A stretch of 64,000 nt of DNA from Thalassotalea_B piscium_A (GTDB taxonomy: Bacteria > Pseudomonadota > Gammaproteobacteria > Enterobacterales > Alteromonadaceae): the NCBI GenBank assembly GCA_049347715.1, contig CP186339.1, positions 1,116,001 to 1,180,000 on the forward strand, written 5' to 3'. Shown piece after piece: positions 52,947 to 61,657 of this stretch; position 1 is the stretch's first letter, and each line of letters opens with the position of its first letter. The notes under the pieces are model-generated. The model was not told the origin of the DNA. It was given only the letters and a program-made list of their open reading frames with translations, and did no database searches. The translations under genes were made by a program, and so were the position numbers.

Positions 52947-52983
52947 AAAACGCGAACACATTCGATAATTTTGTTCGCGTTTT
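52947..52983. terminator. Bidirectional terminator before the dienelactone hydrolase
   Basis: AAAACGCGAACA (52947-52958) and TGTTCGCGTTTT (52972-52983) form a perfect 12-bp stem with a 13-base loop. It ends the minus-strand hydrolase transcript and has T-rich tails both ways. Confidence 0.85.
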
Positions 52984-53010
52984 GTTAGTTAGTCACCGCC
53001 CTTAGCCTTT

Positions 53011-53904
53011 TTAAGAGGATAATTTTGATGCAAAAAAGCTCACGGTACGTTGCCATGCTAGCTCTGCATTTTTCTTGTCATATCGACCAGTAGAATCGTT
53101 GTGAAAACCATGATTGGCATTTTTGTAGGTGAACATTTGATAAGAAACATTAGCCGCTTTTAAATCATTTTCGTAATCGGGCCATGTACTATTGACGCGT
53201 TTATCGAGTTCTGCCAATTGTATTAGCAGTGACGCTTTAATGTTTTTTCTTATATTTTTTTCTGCAGGTGTACCATAAAAGGGGACTCCGGCTGTTAATA
53301 ATGATGACTCTACTGCGGCTAAATAATTAACAAGGTAGCCACCAAAACAAAAACCAACAGCGCCGAGTTTACCATTGCTGTTAGGATGACTTTTAAGGAA
53401 TTTAGCAGCAGCAATAAAATCTTGTTCTATTTTAGTGCGATCTAATGACTTTTGCATTGCTCTGCCTTCATCATCGTTACCTGGATATCCTCCTAATGGG
53501 AATAAAGCATCTGGCGCAAAGGCTAAATAGCCTACTTTACCTAAGCGACGAGCAACATCTTTAATATATGGATTCAAACCTCTATTTTCATGTATAACTA
53601 ATACCACAGGCAGAGTGCCTGTTGTTTTAGTTGGAGTGACTAAATACCCTTGCCCTTCACCGTGACCTAAAGGAGAAGAAAATGTTTCATAAGTCGCTTT
53701 GATATCATCATCATTAAAGGATACTTGCTCAGCTAATGCGTAATTAGGTAATAGTGCAGAGGTTAACACGCTCATTGAATAACCAATAGCCACTAAAGTC
53801 CCTAATTTTGCAATAAAGGATCTTCTATCCATACCGCCATGAGCATAGCTATCGTACCAGTCAAAGGCTTCTTGAGGAATATCGCTTTTTAGTTGTTTAG
53901 ACAT
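53011..53904 (-). CDS. Dienelactone hydrolase-family protein with Tat-type signal
   Basis: A 297-aa alpha/beta hydrolase. The N-terminus has a twin-arginine motif (DRRSFIAKLG, about residues 26-35) and a hydrophobic stretch ending NYALA, suggesting export by the Tat pathway. The Cys-Asp-His triad is GFCFGG, AELDKRV and NANHGFHND. The family hydrolyses dienelactones and various esters. It appears monocistronic. Confidence 0.9.
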   Translation of the reverse strand: MSKQLKSDIPQEAFDWYDSYAHGGMDRRSFIAKLGTLVAIGYSMSVLTSALLPNYALAEQVSFNDDDIKATYETFSSPLGHGEGQGYLVTPTKTTGTLPVVLVIHENRGLNPYIKDVARRLGKVGYLAFAPDALFPLGGYPGNDDEGRAMQKSLDRTKIEQDFIAAAKFLKSHPNSNGKLGAVGFCFGGYLVNYLAAVESSLLTAGVPFYGTPAEKNIRKNIKASLLIQLAELDKRVNSTWPDYENDLKAANVSYQMFTYKNANHGFHNDSTGRYDKKNAELAWQRTVSFFASKLSS

Positions 53905-54068
53905 AATTATCCTATTAGGTAGATATCATTGATTTGTTATTTAATTAGTTTAGCGTGTTATTGCTATTTTAAAATGCTTATATTGTTTAAATTTTTTGTC
54001 TTAGCATTTATTTATGTTAAAAAGTAAGGGCAGCGAACGGGTTTGAATTTAGGCGTTAGGAATAAATT

Positions 54069-54419
54069 TTGAATAAAAACTATCAACAAATATGGCAAAC
54101 CGTACAGCTTATTCCTAAAGGAAACGTTGCCTGTTACGGACAAATTGCTGACTTAGCAGGTTTACCCGGTAGAGCAAGATTAGTAGGCAGAGCATTAGGT
54201 TTTGTGCCAGAGAATGGTTGGAATAATGCGATGGTGCCTTGGCATCGAGTGATTAATTCACAAGGGAAAATTTCATTTGCTGCTGGTAGTGATGCATTGA
54301 TCAGACAAAAGCAGCTGTTGCAAGATGAACAAGTCGTGGTGATAGGTGTAAAGATCAAGCTTGCCGAATTTCAATGGCAGCCTGATCTTAATGATCTATT
54401 ATATCGATTACAATTTTAA
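54069..54419 (+). CDS. Alkyltransferase-like (ATL) DNA-binding protein, MGMT family
   Basis: A 116-aa protein of the O6-alkylguanine transferase fold. The active-site PCHR is replaced by PWHR (residues 57-60), so it cannot accept alkyl groups and instead flags damage for nucleotide excision repair, as known for ATL proteins (E. coli YbaZ). The DNA-binding YGQIADLAG and ARLVGRAL segments are intact. The start is TTG (54069) with TTAGGA upstream. Confidence 0.93.
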   Translation: MNKNYQQIWQTVQLIPKGNVACYGQIADLAGLPGRARLVGRALGFVPENGWNNAMVPWHRVINSQGKISFAAGSDALIRQKQLLQDEQVVVIGVKIKLAEFQWQPDLNDLLYRLQF

Positions 54420-54428
54420 TTATTTAAA

Positions 54429-55217
54429 TTATAAAGACGATGTTCTACCACCATCTACAGGAAGGTTAATGCCTGTGATATAGCTGGCAGCAGGAGAGGC
54501 TAAAAACGCAGCTGCAAAAGCAAACTCTTCAGGGTTAGCAAATCGACGCATTGGTATTAATGCCTTTTCTTTTGCTGCGGCTTCTTCAAAAGAAATGTTT
54601 TGTTTTTTAGCTTTACCTTCAATAATGGCATCAAGCCTTGCCGTTGCTGTTGCTCCGGGTAAAACATTATTGACAGTGATACCAAATTCACCTAATTCAT
54701 TTGCCAACGTTTTTGCCCAACTTGCTACGGCTCCTCGGATGGTATTTGATACGCCTAGTCCGAGCAATGGTTGTTTTACTGAGGTAGAAATAACATTGAT
54801 AATACGCCCATAAGCTTGCTCTTTCATATAGGGAATGACAGCTTGGACTAAATGATGATTAGAAACTAAATGCAAGTTAAATGCTGCAATGAAACTGGCT
54901 GCATCAGCGGTGTGAGCGGGTCCAGGCGCAGGGCCACCTGTGTTATTAATTAATATCTCGTAACCACCCGTTATTAGAATATCTTCGTTGATTACTTTTG
55001 CCACTTGCTCAGGAACACTAAAATCAGCAATTAATATATGATGTTGCTGATCTTTCGAAGTGTCTAATAAGGCTTTTACTTCTTCAAGAGCCACTTTATT
55101 TCGAGAAAAAAGCGTGACACTTGCCCCTAGTTGAGCAAGTTCTATTGCACATGCTTTGCCAATACCTTGGCTACTACCGCAAACTAATGCACGTTTATTA
55201 GTTAAATCAATATTCAT
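54429..55217 (-). CDS. Short-chain dehydrogenase/reductase-like protein with atypical active site
   Basis: A 262-aa Rossmann protein. The nucleotide motif GSSQGIGKA (about residues 14-22) and NNTGGP are present, and PVDGGRT ends the chain. The usual Ser-Tyr-x3-Lys catalytic set is altered: ISTSVKQPLLGLGVSNTIRGAV has no Tyr at the expected place and Arg where Lys would be. Proteins of this subgroup are annotated as SDR oxidoreductases; activity is uncertain. It is convergent with the ATL gene with 9 bases between stops. Confidence 0.85.
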   Translation of the reverse strand: MNIDLTNKRALVCGSSQGIGKACAIELAQLGASVTLFSRNKVALEEVKALLDTSKDQQHHILIADFSVPEQVAKVINEDILITGGYEILINNTGGPAPGPAHTADAASFIAAFNLHLVSNHHLVQAVIPYMKEQAYGRIINVISTSVKQPLLGLGVSNTIRGAVASWAKTLANELGEFGITVNNVLPGATATARLDAIIEGKAKKQNISFEEAAAKEKALIPMRRFANPEEFAFAAAFLASPAASYITGINLPVDGGRTSSL

Positions 55218-55399
55218 ATTAGGGTTCTTAATTTGTTCATTTTATCGTAAGACAGTTTTAGCATAACTAGGCAAATAATGTCAGACGTTCATGTAAATAT
55301 TTAGAGAGATGGGATAAATATAGTTATGAATTTTTTTTGACAATTCAAACAAGTGTTTCATAATAGCAAACTAATAAAAAGTAATGGGTTAATTAAATA

Positions 55400-56191
55400 A
55401 TGGCAAAACTACCTTCAGGCGTATACCTTTCCGGTCAGGGACCAGCAGTTGTATTTTTGCATTCGTCGTTAAGTACGGCAAGACAATGGGGGCCACTAAC
55501 TAAAGTACTTAGTGAAAAATTCACATGTATTAATATAGATATTTTAGGTTATGGCAACGCAGAGAAAGTGACGGATAAAGCGGCTTATGACTTTAGTGTT
55601 GAATTGCAACGTATTCGCCGAATCCTGACTGAATGTCTAGATGAGCAAGCCTATCATTTAGTCGGACATTCTTGTGGTGGAGCGATTGCACTTAAACTTG
55701 CTGTTGAAAACCCAAAAAAAGTATTAAGTTTGTCTTTGTATGAACCTGTGGCTTTTCATTTATTACCTGAAGGAACAGAGGAACGTGCACAATCTGACAG
55801 TTTTGCATCAAAGATAGCAAATCTATCGAGTGAACAAGCAGCACAAGTATTTACCGACTTTTGGAATAGTGAAGGTTTTTATTTAAGTTTACCGACCAAA
55901 TTGCAAACCATGATGGCTGCAGATATGGAGAAGGTGAGTTTAGATTTTAAAGGGCTTATTTCCGAAAAATATCAATTAAAGGACTTAACTGCTATTACTT
56001 GTCCAAGTGCTATTTATTCAGGTAGTCAGAGTCCACATTTAAGCCAGTTTTTAGCGCAAGAAATTGCAGATAGACTGCCCAATGGACACTTAATTGTTAT
56101 GGATGCAGGCCATATGGGACCCATCAATCAAGCTGATTTAGTATTGCCAAAAATGGCTGAGTTTATTATTGATGCTCAACAGAAGTTTTAG
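55400..56191 (+). CDS. Alpha/beta hydrolase
   Basis: A 263-aa abhydrolase_1 protein with VVFLHSSLS, nucleophile elbow VGHSCGG (about residues 91-97, Ser93) and His in MDAGHMGPIN. It has no signal peptide. It is compact, like epoxide hydrolase or esterase relatives. Substrate unknown. Confidence 0.88.
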   Translation: MAKLPSGVYLSGQGPAVVFLHSSLSTARQWGPLTKVLSEKFTCINIDILGYGNAEKVTDKAAYDFSVELQRIRRILTECLDEQAYHLVGHSCGGAIALKLAVENPKKVLSLSLYEPVAFHLLPEGTEERAQSDSFASKIANLSSEQAAQVFTDFWNSEGFYLSLPTKLQTMMAADMEKVSLDFKGLISEKYQLKDLTAITCPSAIYSGSQSPHLSQFLAQEIADRLPNGHLIVMDAGHMGPINQADLVLPKMAEFIIDAQQKF

Positions 56192-56206
56192 TATAAAACG
56201 AACATA

Positions 56207-56238
56207 AAAAAGCCCAACAAGAATGTTGGGCAAAAAAA
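56207..56238. terminator. Terminator between the hydrolase and Hsp20 genes
   Basis: GCCCAACA-AGAA-TGTTGGGC (56212-56231) with A-runs on the left and right. On the minus strand it ends in a T-tract, so it serves the hsp20 gene; on the plus strand it is weaker. Confidence 0.8.
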
Positions 56239-56272
56239 CACATAAGGGAGAAAAATCAAACGTTAGAGAAGG

Positions 56273-56728
56273 TTAATTACTTTTTCCTTCTAGTAAGCTT
56301 TTACCATTGATAGCAATTTTTCTTGGTTTTAATGCTTCAGGTATCTCTCGTTTTAAATCGATATGGAGTAAACCATTTTCTGTAAAAGCACCTATGACTT
56401 TTACATGATCTCCTAATTGAAACTTACGTTCAAAGCTGCGTTCAGCAATACCTTGATGTAAAAATTTTCTTTCGGGAGCATCTTTATCAACGGCTTTGGT
56501 CCCGGTGACAACTAAATTATTTTCTTTAGATTCAATCTCTAATTCGTCTTCAGCGAAACCAGCTAATGCCATCGTGATTCGATATTCATCTTCTGCAAGT
56601 AATTCGATGTTATATGGAGGGTAAGAAGATTGTTTATCAGCACGAGATGCTTTATCCATCATGCTAGCTAAGTGATCAAATCCAATAAATGAACGGTAAA
56701 GTGGGCTAAAATCTGTATTTGTACGCAT
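56273..56728 (-). CDS. Small heat-shock protein (Hsp20/IbpA family)
   Basis: A 151-aa alpha-crystallin domain chaperone. The N-terminus FSPLYRSFIGFDHLASMMD, the PPYNIE start of the domain, and GLLHIDLKREIPEALKPRKI near the end match IbpA/IbpB. A-G-F-x-E-D-E-L-E-I (the conserved strand) is present. The 5' leader contains TTGCT shortly before AGGAT, which might form a heat-sensitive hairpin, but I cannot show it. It holds aggregating proteins for DnaK/ClpB. Confidence 0.93.
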   Translation of the reverse strand: MRTNTDFSPLYRSFIGFDHLASMMDKASRADKQSSYPPYNIELLAEDEYRITMALAGFAEDELEIESKENNLVVTGTKAVDKDAPERKFLHQGIAERSFERKFQLGDHVKVIGAFTENGLLHIDLKREIPEALKPRKIAINGKSLLEGKSN

Positions 56729-56965
56729 AATTCATATCCTATTTATTTAGCAATATAAAAGTTATTTTCTACAATAATAAATGGTTAATTGTGTCCAACA
56801 TCAATTTGCTGCGACTATAATCATCAATATTGCAAAAGTTAAATGCCTTTCTTAAAGAACAGGCGGTTTATGTAATCCCTCTAGGGCGACTACATAATAA
56901 AAGATGGGATCGAACAAGAATATTTCAAGGATAAAAAGTATTTTTTTTGTTGTTTTTTTATAAAG

Positions 56966-57003
56966 CCTTGAATTATAAGATAAATAAAATCTATAATTCA
57001 AGG
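56966..57003. terminator. Hairpin downstream of the thiol peroxidase gene
   Basis: CCTTGAATTATA (56966-56977) and TATAATTCAAGG (56992-57003) are perfectly complementary, and GAT/ATC inside extends the stem around a 7-base loop. It ends six bases past the minus-strand stop. It has no T-tract on that strand, so termination by it is uncertain. Confidence 0.5.
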
Positions 57004-57009
57004 TGTTAT

Positions 57010-57669
57010 TTATTGGTTTACTTCAAGGTTACTTTCAATTTTAGATGACGTAGCACTTTCACTGGGCTCTGAACTTAATGCTTTTAATGTTGCTAATGCC
57101 ATCTCATAATCAGGGTGATTAGAGATATTAGGCACTAATTCTTTATAAGCAATTTTACCTGTAGTATCGATAATAAAAATTGACCGTGTTAACAAACCCA
57201 TATCTTTAATTAAAATACCATATTTTGTTCCAAAGTCTCGCCAGACACTATCTGAAAGAACCTTGATTTTGTCGATGTTTTCAGCTTTACAAAAGCGTTT
57301 TTGTGCAAAGGGTAAATCATTACTAATGGTTAAAATCTGAATATCTTCTGGTAAGTTGACAACTTCATCGTTGAATCGCTTGGTTTGTAGTGAGCAAACA
57401 CCAGTATCTAAGCTGGGGACTGCTGAAATTAGTACTATTTTACCTGAGAAGTCTGAAAGGTTAACAGGGACAAAGGTTTCATTGACTACTTTAAAAGGAG
57501 GAGCCTGATCGCCAATATTTATTTGGTGTCCTAATAATGTGATATATTTATCACCTGCTTTTACCAGATCATTTCGTTGTGGTAATTCTTCATTTAATAG
57601 TGAACTGGCATAAAGGTTATTACCGTATACTGTTAGTAATAACACAGTTAAAAATTGTGTTAATTTCAT
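57010..57669 (-). CDS. Exported thiol peroxidase (Tpx family)
   Basis: A 219-aa peroxiredoxin. The peroxidatic Cys is in PSLDTGVCSLQTKRF, and the likely resolving Cys in FAQKRFC, the two-Cys Tpx layout. Unlike E. coli Tpx (168 aa), it has a signal-like N-terminus (MKLTQFLTVLLLTVYGNNLYA), a 20-30 residue spacer and a Ser/Glu-rich tail, so it appears exported. It would reduce peroxides outside the cytoplasm. The ATG at 57669 is preferred over 57690; neither has a strong ribosome-binding site. Confidence 0.85.
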   Translation of the reverse strand: MKLTQFLTVLLLTVYGNNLYASSLLNEELPQRNDLVKAGDKYITLLGHQINIGDQAPPFKVVNETFVPVNLSDFSGKIVLISAVPSLDTGVCSLQTKRFNDEVVNLPEDIQILTISNDLPFAQKRFCKAENIDKIKVLSDSVWRDFGTKYGILIKDMGLLTRSIFIIDTTGKIAYKELVPNISNHPDYEMALATLKALSSEPSESATSSKIESNLEVNQ

Positions 57670-57823
57670 AAATCGTACTTTATTGAGCATTTGTTAATTT
57701 AGCTTAACGCCCAATAAATAAAAATGCTATATAATAGTGCCTTATTTTAAATTTTAACTATTGTTATAATTAACAAAACCGTTATAACCACTAAATTCAT
57801 TCTATGTTTAAGAAACCTTTATT

Positions 57824-58939
57824 ATGTCAACTCCTCTTTTAATTTGTGATGATTCCAATATGGCACGCAAACAAGTTGCGCGTTCTTTACCCGATGGTTG
57901 GGATGTTGATATTAGTTTTGCTACTAATGGTGCAGAAGGAATTGAAGCAATTAAAGCAGGGAAAGGGGATGTGCTTTTACTGGATTTAAACATGCCGGTA
58001 ATGGACGGTTATCAAGTTTTAGAAGCTATAGTTTCTCAAGATTTACCTACCTTAGTTATTGTTATCTCTGGAGATATCCAACCAGAAGCGCACAAGCGCG
58101 TGACAAGTTTAGGTGCCTTAGATTTTATTAAAAAACCGGTTAATAAAGAAAAGTTAACAGAAATATTAGCGCTTTATGGCATATACAAAGCGGCAGAGGT
58201 GAGCGCCCTAGACCTTCCGGTTAAACAGGTTTTAGCCAACGAAAAAACGATTAGTCCAACAGAAAAAATTACCTTACCCTCATTAACTAAACCTAGTACT
58301 ACAGTGACTAACAAGCATGTTGAACAAAAACCTCAAATTGATCATCTCGATCCCAATATGCGTGATTGCTATCAAGAAATAGCTAATGTTGCTATGGGGC
58401 AAGCAGGAGATTTATTAGCAAGGCTGTTAAATGTTTTTGTTGTTCTGCCAATCCCTAATGTCAACTTGATTGAAGTAAGCGAACTGAGTATGGCATTATC
58501 AGCCATTGAGCAGCATGAAAGTACCTCAGGTATTTGCCAAGGGTTTATTGGTGCTGGTGTATCAGGGGAAGCCTTATTAATATTAAATGATTCAAGTTTT
58601 AAAGATATTGCTGGACTAATGAATTATCAGTATGAGGTTGATGAAACCACAGAACTTGAGTTGTTAATGGATTTAGCTAATGTATTAATTGGTGCTTGCT
58701 TAAATGGAGTATCAGAACAACTAGATATGTCATTTAGCCAAGGGCATCCGGTGGTGTTAGGACAACATCGGAATATTTCTGAATTAATTGCCTATAATGC
58801 CAAACGCTGGCGCAGAACTTTAGCAATAGAGATTAGCTATAGTATTGAAAATTACTCAATAAAATGTGATTTATTATTACTTTTCACTGAAGACTCAATG
58901 AACACTCTCTATAACAAATTAGCCTATTTATTGGATTAA
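57824..58939 (+). CDS. Response regulator with CheC/CheX-like domain
   Basis: A 371-aa protein. A receiver domain (1-120) has Asp54 (LLLDLNMPVMDGYQ) and Lys in FIKKPV. A Lys/Thr-rich linker follows, then a CheC/CheX-like domain (about 180-371) with LDPNMRDCYQEIANVAMGQAGDLLARLL and LMDLANVLIGACLNGVSEQL (split), typical of CheC phosphatase helices. It may dephosphorylate another regulator. It lies two bases before a GGDEF gene, suggesting a signalling pair. Confidence 0.9.
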   Translation: MSTPLLICDDSNMARKQVARSLPDGWDVDISFATNGAEGIEAIKAGKGDVLLLDLNMPVMDGYQVLEAIVSQDLPTLVIVISGDIQPEAHKRVTSLGALDFIKKPVNKEKLTEILALYGIYKAAEVSALDLPVKQVLANEKTISPTEKITLPSLTKPSTTVTNKHVEQKPQIDHLDPNMRDCYQEIANVAMGQAGDLLARLLNVFVVLPIPNVNLIEVSELSMALSAIEQHESTSGICQGFIGAGVSGEALLILNDSSFKDIAGLMNYQYEVDETTELELLMDLANVLIGACLNGVSEQLDMSFSQGHPVVLGQHRNISELIAYNAKRWRRTLAIEISYSIENYSIKCDLLLLFTEDSMNTLYNKLAYLLD

Positions 58940-58941
58940 CT

Positions 58942-59922
58942 ATGTCGTTAGAAACAGAACAAATTAATGAATTACATTGGTTGATGGAGATGCTTCATAC
59001 GATAGATGTCGGTTTAGTCGTATTAGATAGAGATTATCACATTCAAATTTGGAATGGTTTTATGGAAAACCATAGTGGTTTATTGCCAAGAGAAGTGAAA
59101 GATAAATCGCTATTTCACTTATTTGATGAAATTCCACAAGAATGGTTTATACGCAAAGCAGAGTCTGTTTTTTTACTAAAAAATAAAGCCTTTACTATTT
59201 GGGAGCAACGTCCATATTTGTTTCGCTTTCAAAACTACCGTCCTATTACCGGCACCGCCGATTATATGTACCAAAATACTACCTTCATTCCGTTAATGTC
59301 TGCGACAGGTGTGGTGACACATTTATGTTTAATTATTTATGATGTCACTGATATGGCAATACATAAAACCGAACTAGAAAAGGCTAATAAAGAACTTTCT
59401 ATTTTAAGTCAAACAGACGGTTTAACGCATTTGTTTAACCGTACTCATTGGGAAAAGTGTTTACAGGCAGAATACAAACGTTGGCTTAGAAGTTCTCACC
59501 CCAGTTGTTTAGTGATGATTGATATTGATAATTTTAAAATAATTAATGATTCATACGGGCATATGGTGGGTGATGAAGTGATTAGACATATTTCTGGGCT
59601 TATTCGCCAACACGTACGAGAAACCGATATTTCGGGCCGTTATGGTGGCGAAGAGTTTTCTGTTCTATTAGCAGATACACCGTTAGAAAAAGGTAAAATA
59701 TTTGCTGAACGCTTAAGAACTGCTATTGCTGAGTCGCTTATTTTGCATAACGATATAGAGATTAAATATACTGCTTCGTTTGGCATTGCAGAAGTTAATG
59801 ATTCAATGTCTAACTATGAAACTTGGATTGAATGTGCAGATGCCGCGTTGTATATGTCAAAAGAGGCAGGTAAAAATAAAACCACTCTTTACCCTAATGC
59901 AGTGAAAGAACATAAAGGGTAG
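58942..59922 (+). CDS. PAS-GGDEF diguanylate cyclase
   Basis: A 326-aa protein with a PAS domain (about 15-140) and a GGDEF domain (about 150-315). The catalytic motif is YGGEEF, and an RETD I-site lies five residues before it, so both activity and product inhibition are likely. It makes cyclic di-GMP. It follows the response-regulator gene by two bases. The last codons form one arm of a hairpin (59902-59944). Confidence 0.93.
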   Translation: MSLETEQINELHWLMEMLHTIDVGLVVLDRDYHIQIWNGFMENHSGLLPREVKDKSLFHLFDEIPQEWFIRKAESVFLLKNKAFTIWEQRPYLFRFQNYRPITGTADYMYQNTTFIPLMSATGVVTHLCLIIYDVTDMAIHKTELEKANKELSILSQTDGLTHLFNRTHWEKCLQAEYKRWLRSSHPSCLVMIDIDNFKIINDSYGHMVGDEVIRHISGLIRQHVRETDISGRYGGEEFSVLLADTPLEKGKIFAERLRTAIAESLILHNDIEIKYTASFGIAEVNDSMSNYETWIECADAALYMSKEAGKNKTTLYPNAVKEHKG

Positions 59923-59944
59923 TTAAGCAATTATGTTCTTTCAC
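59902..59944. terminator. Bidirectional hairpin overlapping the GGDEF 3' end
   Basis: GTGAAAGAACATAA (59902-59915, inside the coding sequence) and TTATGTTCTTTCAC (59931-59944) are perfectly complementary over 14 bases with a 15-base loop. It separates convergent genes. Confidence 0.7.
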
Positions 59945-59952
59945 CTTGTTGA

Positions 59953-61605
59953 TTATTGTTCGCTAAAAACGTGTTTTCCATTAACCCAAGTGTCGGAAAC
60001 TTTGACTTTCCAAATATCCTTTTCCGGCATAGTAAAATAATCATGATCAATCAGAATAAAGTCTGCTTTTTTTCCAGAAGCTAAACTTCCGATAATATTT
60101 TCTTGATGCCCTGAATAAGCGGCATCAATAGTAAAACTTCGTAAAGACTCTAGGCGCGTCATCTTCTCGTTGGGAAACCAACCACCTGCAGGTTGATTTG
60201 AATGGTCTTGACGAGTAATTGCCGCATGTAAACCAAAAAATGGATTAGGTGATTCTACGGGAAAATCAGAGCCCGCAGCAATAATGGCTTTAGCATCTAA
60301 TAACTTACGCCAAGCATAAGCACCTAATATGCGTTTTTCACCAATACGATCTACCGCCATATTTTTATCGCTTGTTGCATGAGTGGCCTGCATTGACGCA
60401 ATTACGCCTAATTCATGGAAACGCGGAATATCTGATAGCTGTAAAATTTGAGCGTGTTCGATTCGGTGACGAAGTGATTTACTATGCGTTTTTGGGATTA
60501 ACTCTTGATATATGTCGAGCATAATTTTATTCGCATTATCTCCAATTGCATGCGTATTCACTTGAAACCCTGCAGACATTCCTGTTTCCACATAATGTTT
60601 TAAATTTTCATTATCGTGGAGCAACAAGCCTTTATAATTAGCCTGATCTGAATAATCATCGATTAAAGCCGCACCTCTGCTGCCTAATGCTCCATCAGCT
60701 TGAATTTTTATACTGTTAAATGAAAGCATATCATCTTGACTTTTATAAGGACCGTTTTTTAATGTTTCTTGCCACTGCTGAGAAGGAAGATATAGCATAG
60801 CATTTATGCGCATTGGCATTTCTTTTTCATCGGCTAATTCTTTATAAATATCAATAGTATCACTATAAACACCGGCATCGTGTACGCTGGTAAGCCCCAT
60901 GGAAACTAAACGATCCATTGCTTGTTTTAAAGCAAACTTCTGTTGTTGACGATTTAATTCTGGCACAGCGGAATCAATTAACCCCATAGCCATATCAATA
61001 AATACGCCAGTAGGATTACCTTCGTTATCTTTGATTATTTCGCCACCGGTTGGTGATGGGGTCTCAGCAGTAATGCCTGCTAAAGCCATTGCTTTACTAT
61101 TTGCCCATCCAGCATGTCCGTCGATACGTGATAACCACACAGGTTGGTTAGGAAATGCTTTATCTAAACTTTGCGCGGTTGGAAATGCATTGCTATCCCA
61201 TTTAACTTGATTCCAACCATGTCCATGGACCCAAGTTAATTTAGGATTTTTTTTTGCATAGCGTATTGTTCTATTAACAGCGTCTTGTTCGCTAGTCGTA
61301 CCGCTAAGATCTGCTGTTAGTAAACTTAAACCATAGCCTAAAACGTGTCCGTGGGCGTCAATCAGCCCAGGTAGTAAGGTTTTACCTTGGCCGTTAATGA
61401 TATTGACGTTTTTACTGGGGATGACTTTGTCATTGTGACTAAACAATTTATCAATTTTATCATTGGTAAATTGAATTGCGTGGAATCTTTGTAGTTGATT
61501 GTTGGTAATTGTATAGCCTTTTACATTATCAATAATCGTGGTTGCTGCAATAGCGTTACAAATATAAAGTATTGAAATTAAAGGGATAAGCTTTTTTATA
61601 ATCAT
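59953..61605 (-). CDS. Exported amidohydrolase (YtcJ/amidohydrolase-3 family)
   Basis: A 550-aa metal-dependent hydrolase. A signal peptide (MIIKKLIPLISILYICNAIA) starts it. Metal-site motifs are DAHGHVLGYG (HxH), HAIGDNAN, HRIEHAQ and AAGSDFPVE (Asp). The YtcJ family acts on amides, formamides or carbamates; the substrate is unknown. Confidence 0.9.
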   Translation of the reverse strand: MIIKKLIPLISILYICNAIAATTIIDNVKGYTITNNQLQRFHAIQFTNDKIDKLFSHNDKVIPSKNVNIINGQGKTLLPGLIDAHGHVLGYGLSLLTADLSGTTSEQDAVNRTIRYAKKNPKLTWVHGHGWNQVKWDSNAFPTAQSLDKAFPNQPVWLSRIDGHAGWANSKAMALAGITAETPSPTGGEIIKDNEGNPTGVFIDMAMGLIDSAVPELNRQQQKFALKQAMDRLVSMGLTSVHDAGVYSDTIDIYKELADEKEMPMRINAMLYLPSQQWQETLKNGPYKSQDDMLSFNSIKIQADGALGSRGAALIDDYSDQANYKGLLLHDNENLKHYVETGMSAGFQVNTHAIGDNANKIMLDIYQELIPKTHSKSLRHRIEHAQILQLSDIPRFHELGVIASMQATHATSDKNMAVDRIGEKRILGAYAWRKLLDAKAIIAAGSDFPVESPNPFFGLHAAITRQDHSNQPAGGWFPNEKMTRLESLRSFTIDAAYSGHQENIIGSLASGKKADFILIDHDYFTMPEKDIWKVKVSDTWVNGKHVFSEQ

Positions 61606-61657
61606 GTTTGCGTGACCTTTATTTAATCGTAAATTAAATAGTAGCAGTTATTTTCGT

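Noticed and set aside
56729..56790. ROSE-type RNA thermometer in the hsp20 leader
   Set aside because: TTGCT and AGGAT are close together before the ATG, but I could not build a convincing stem with the needed spacing, so I do not call it.
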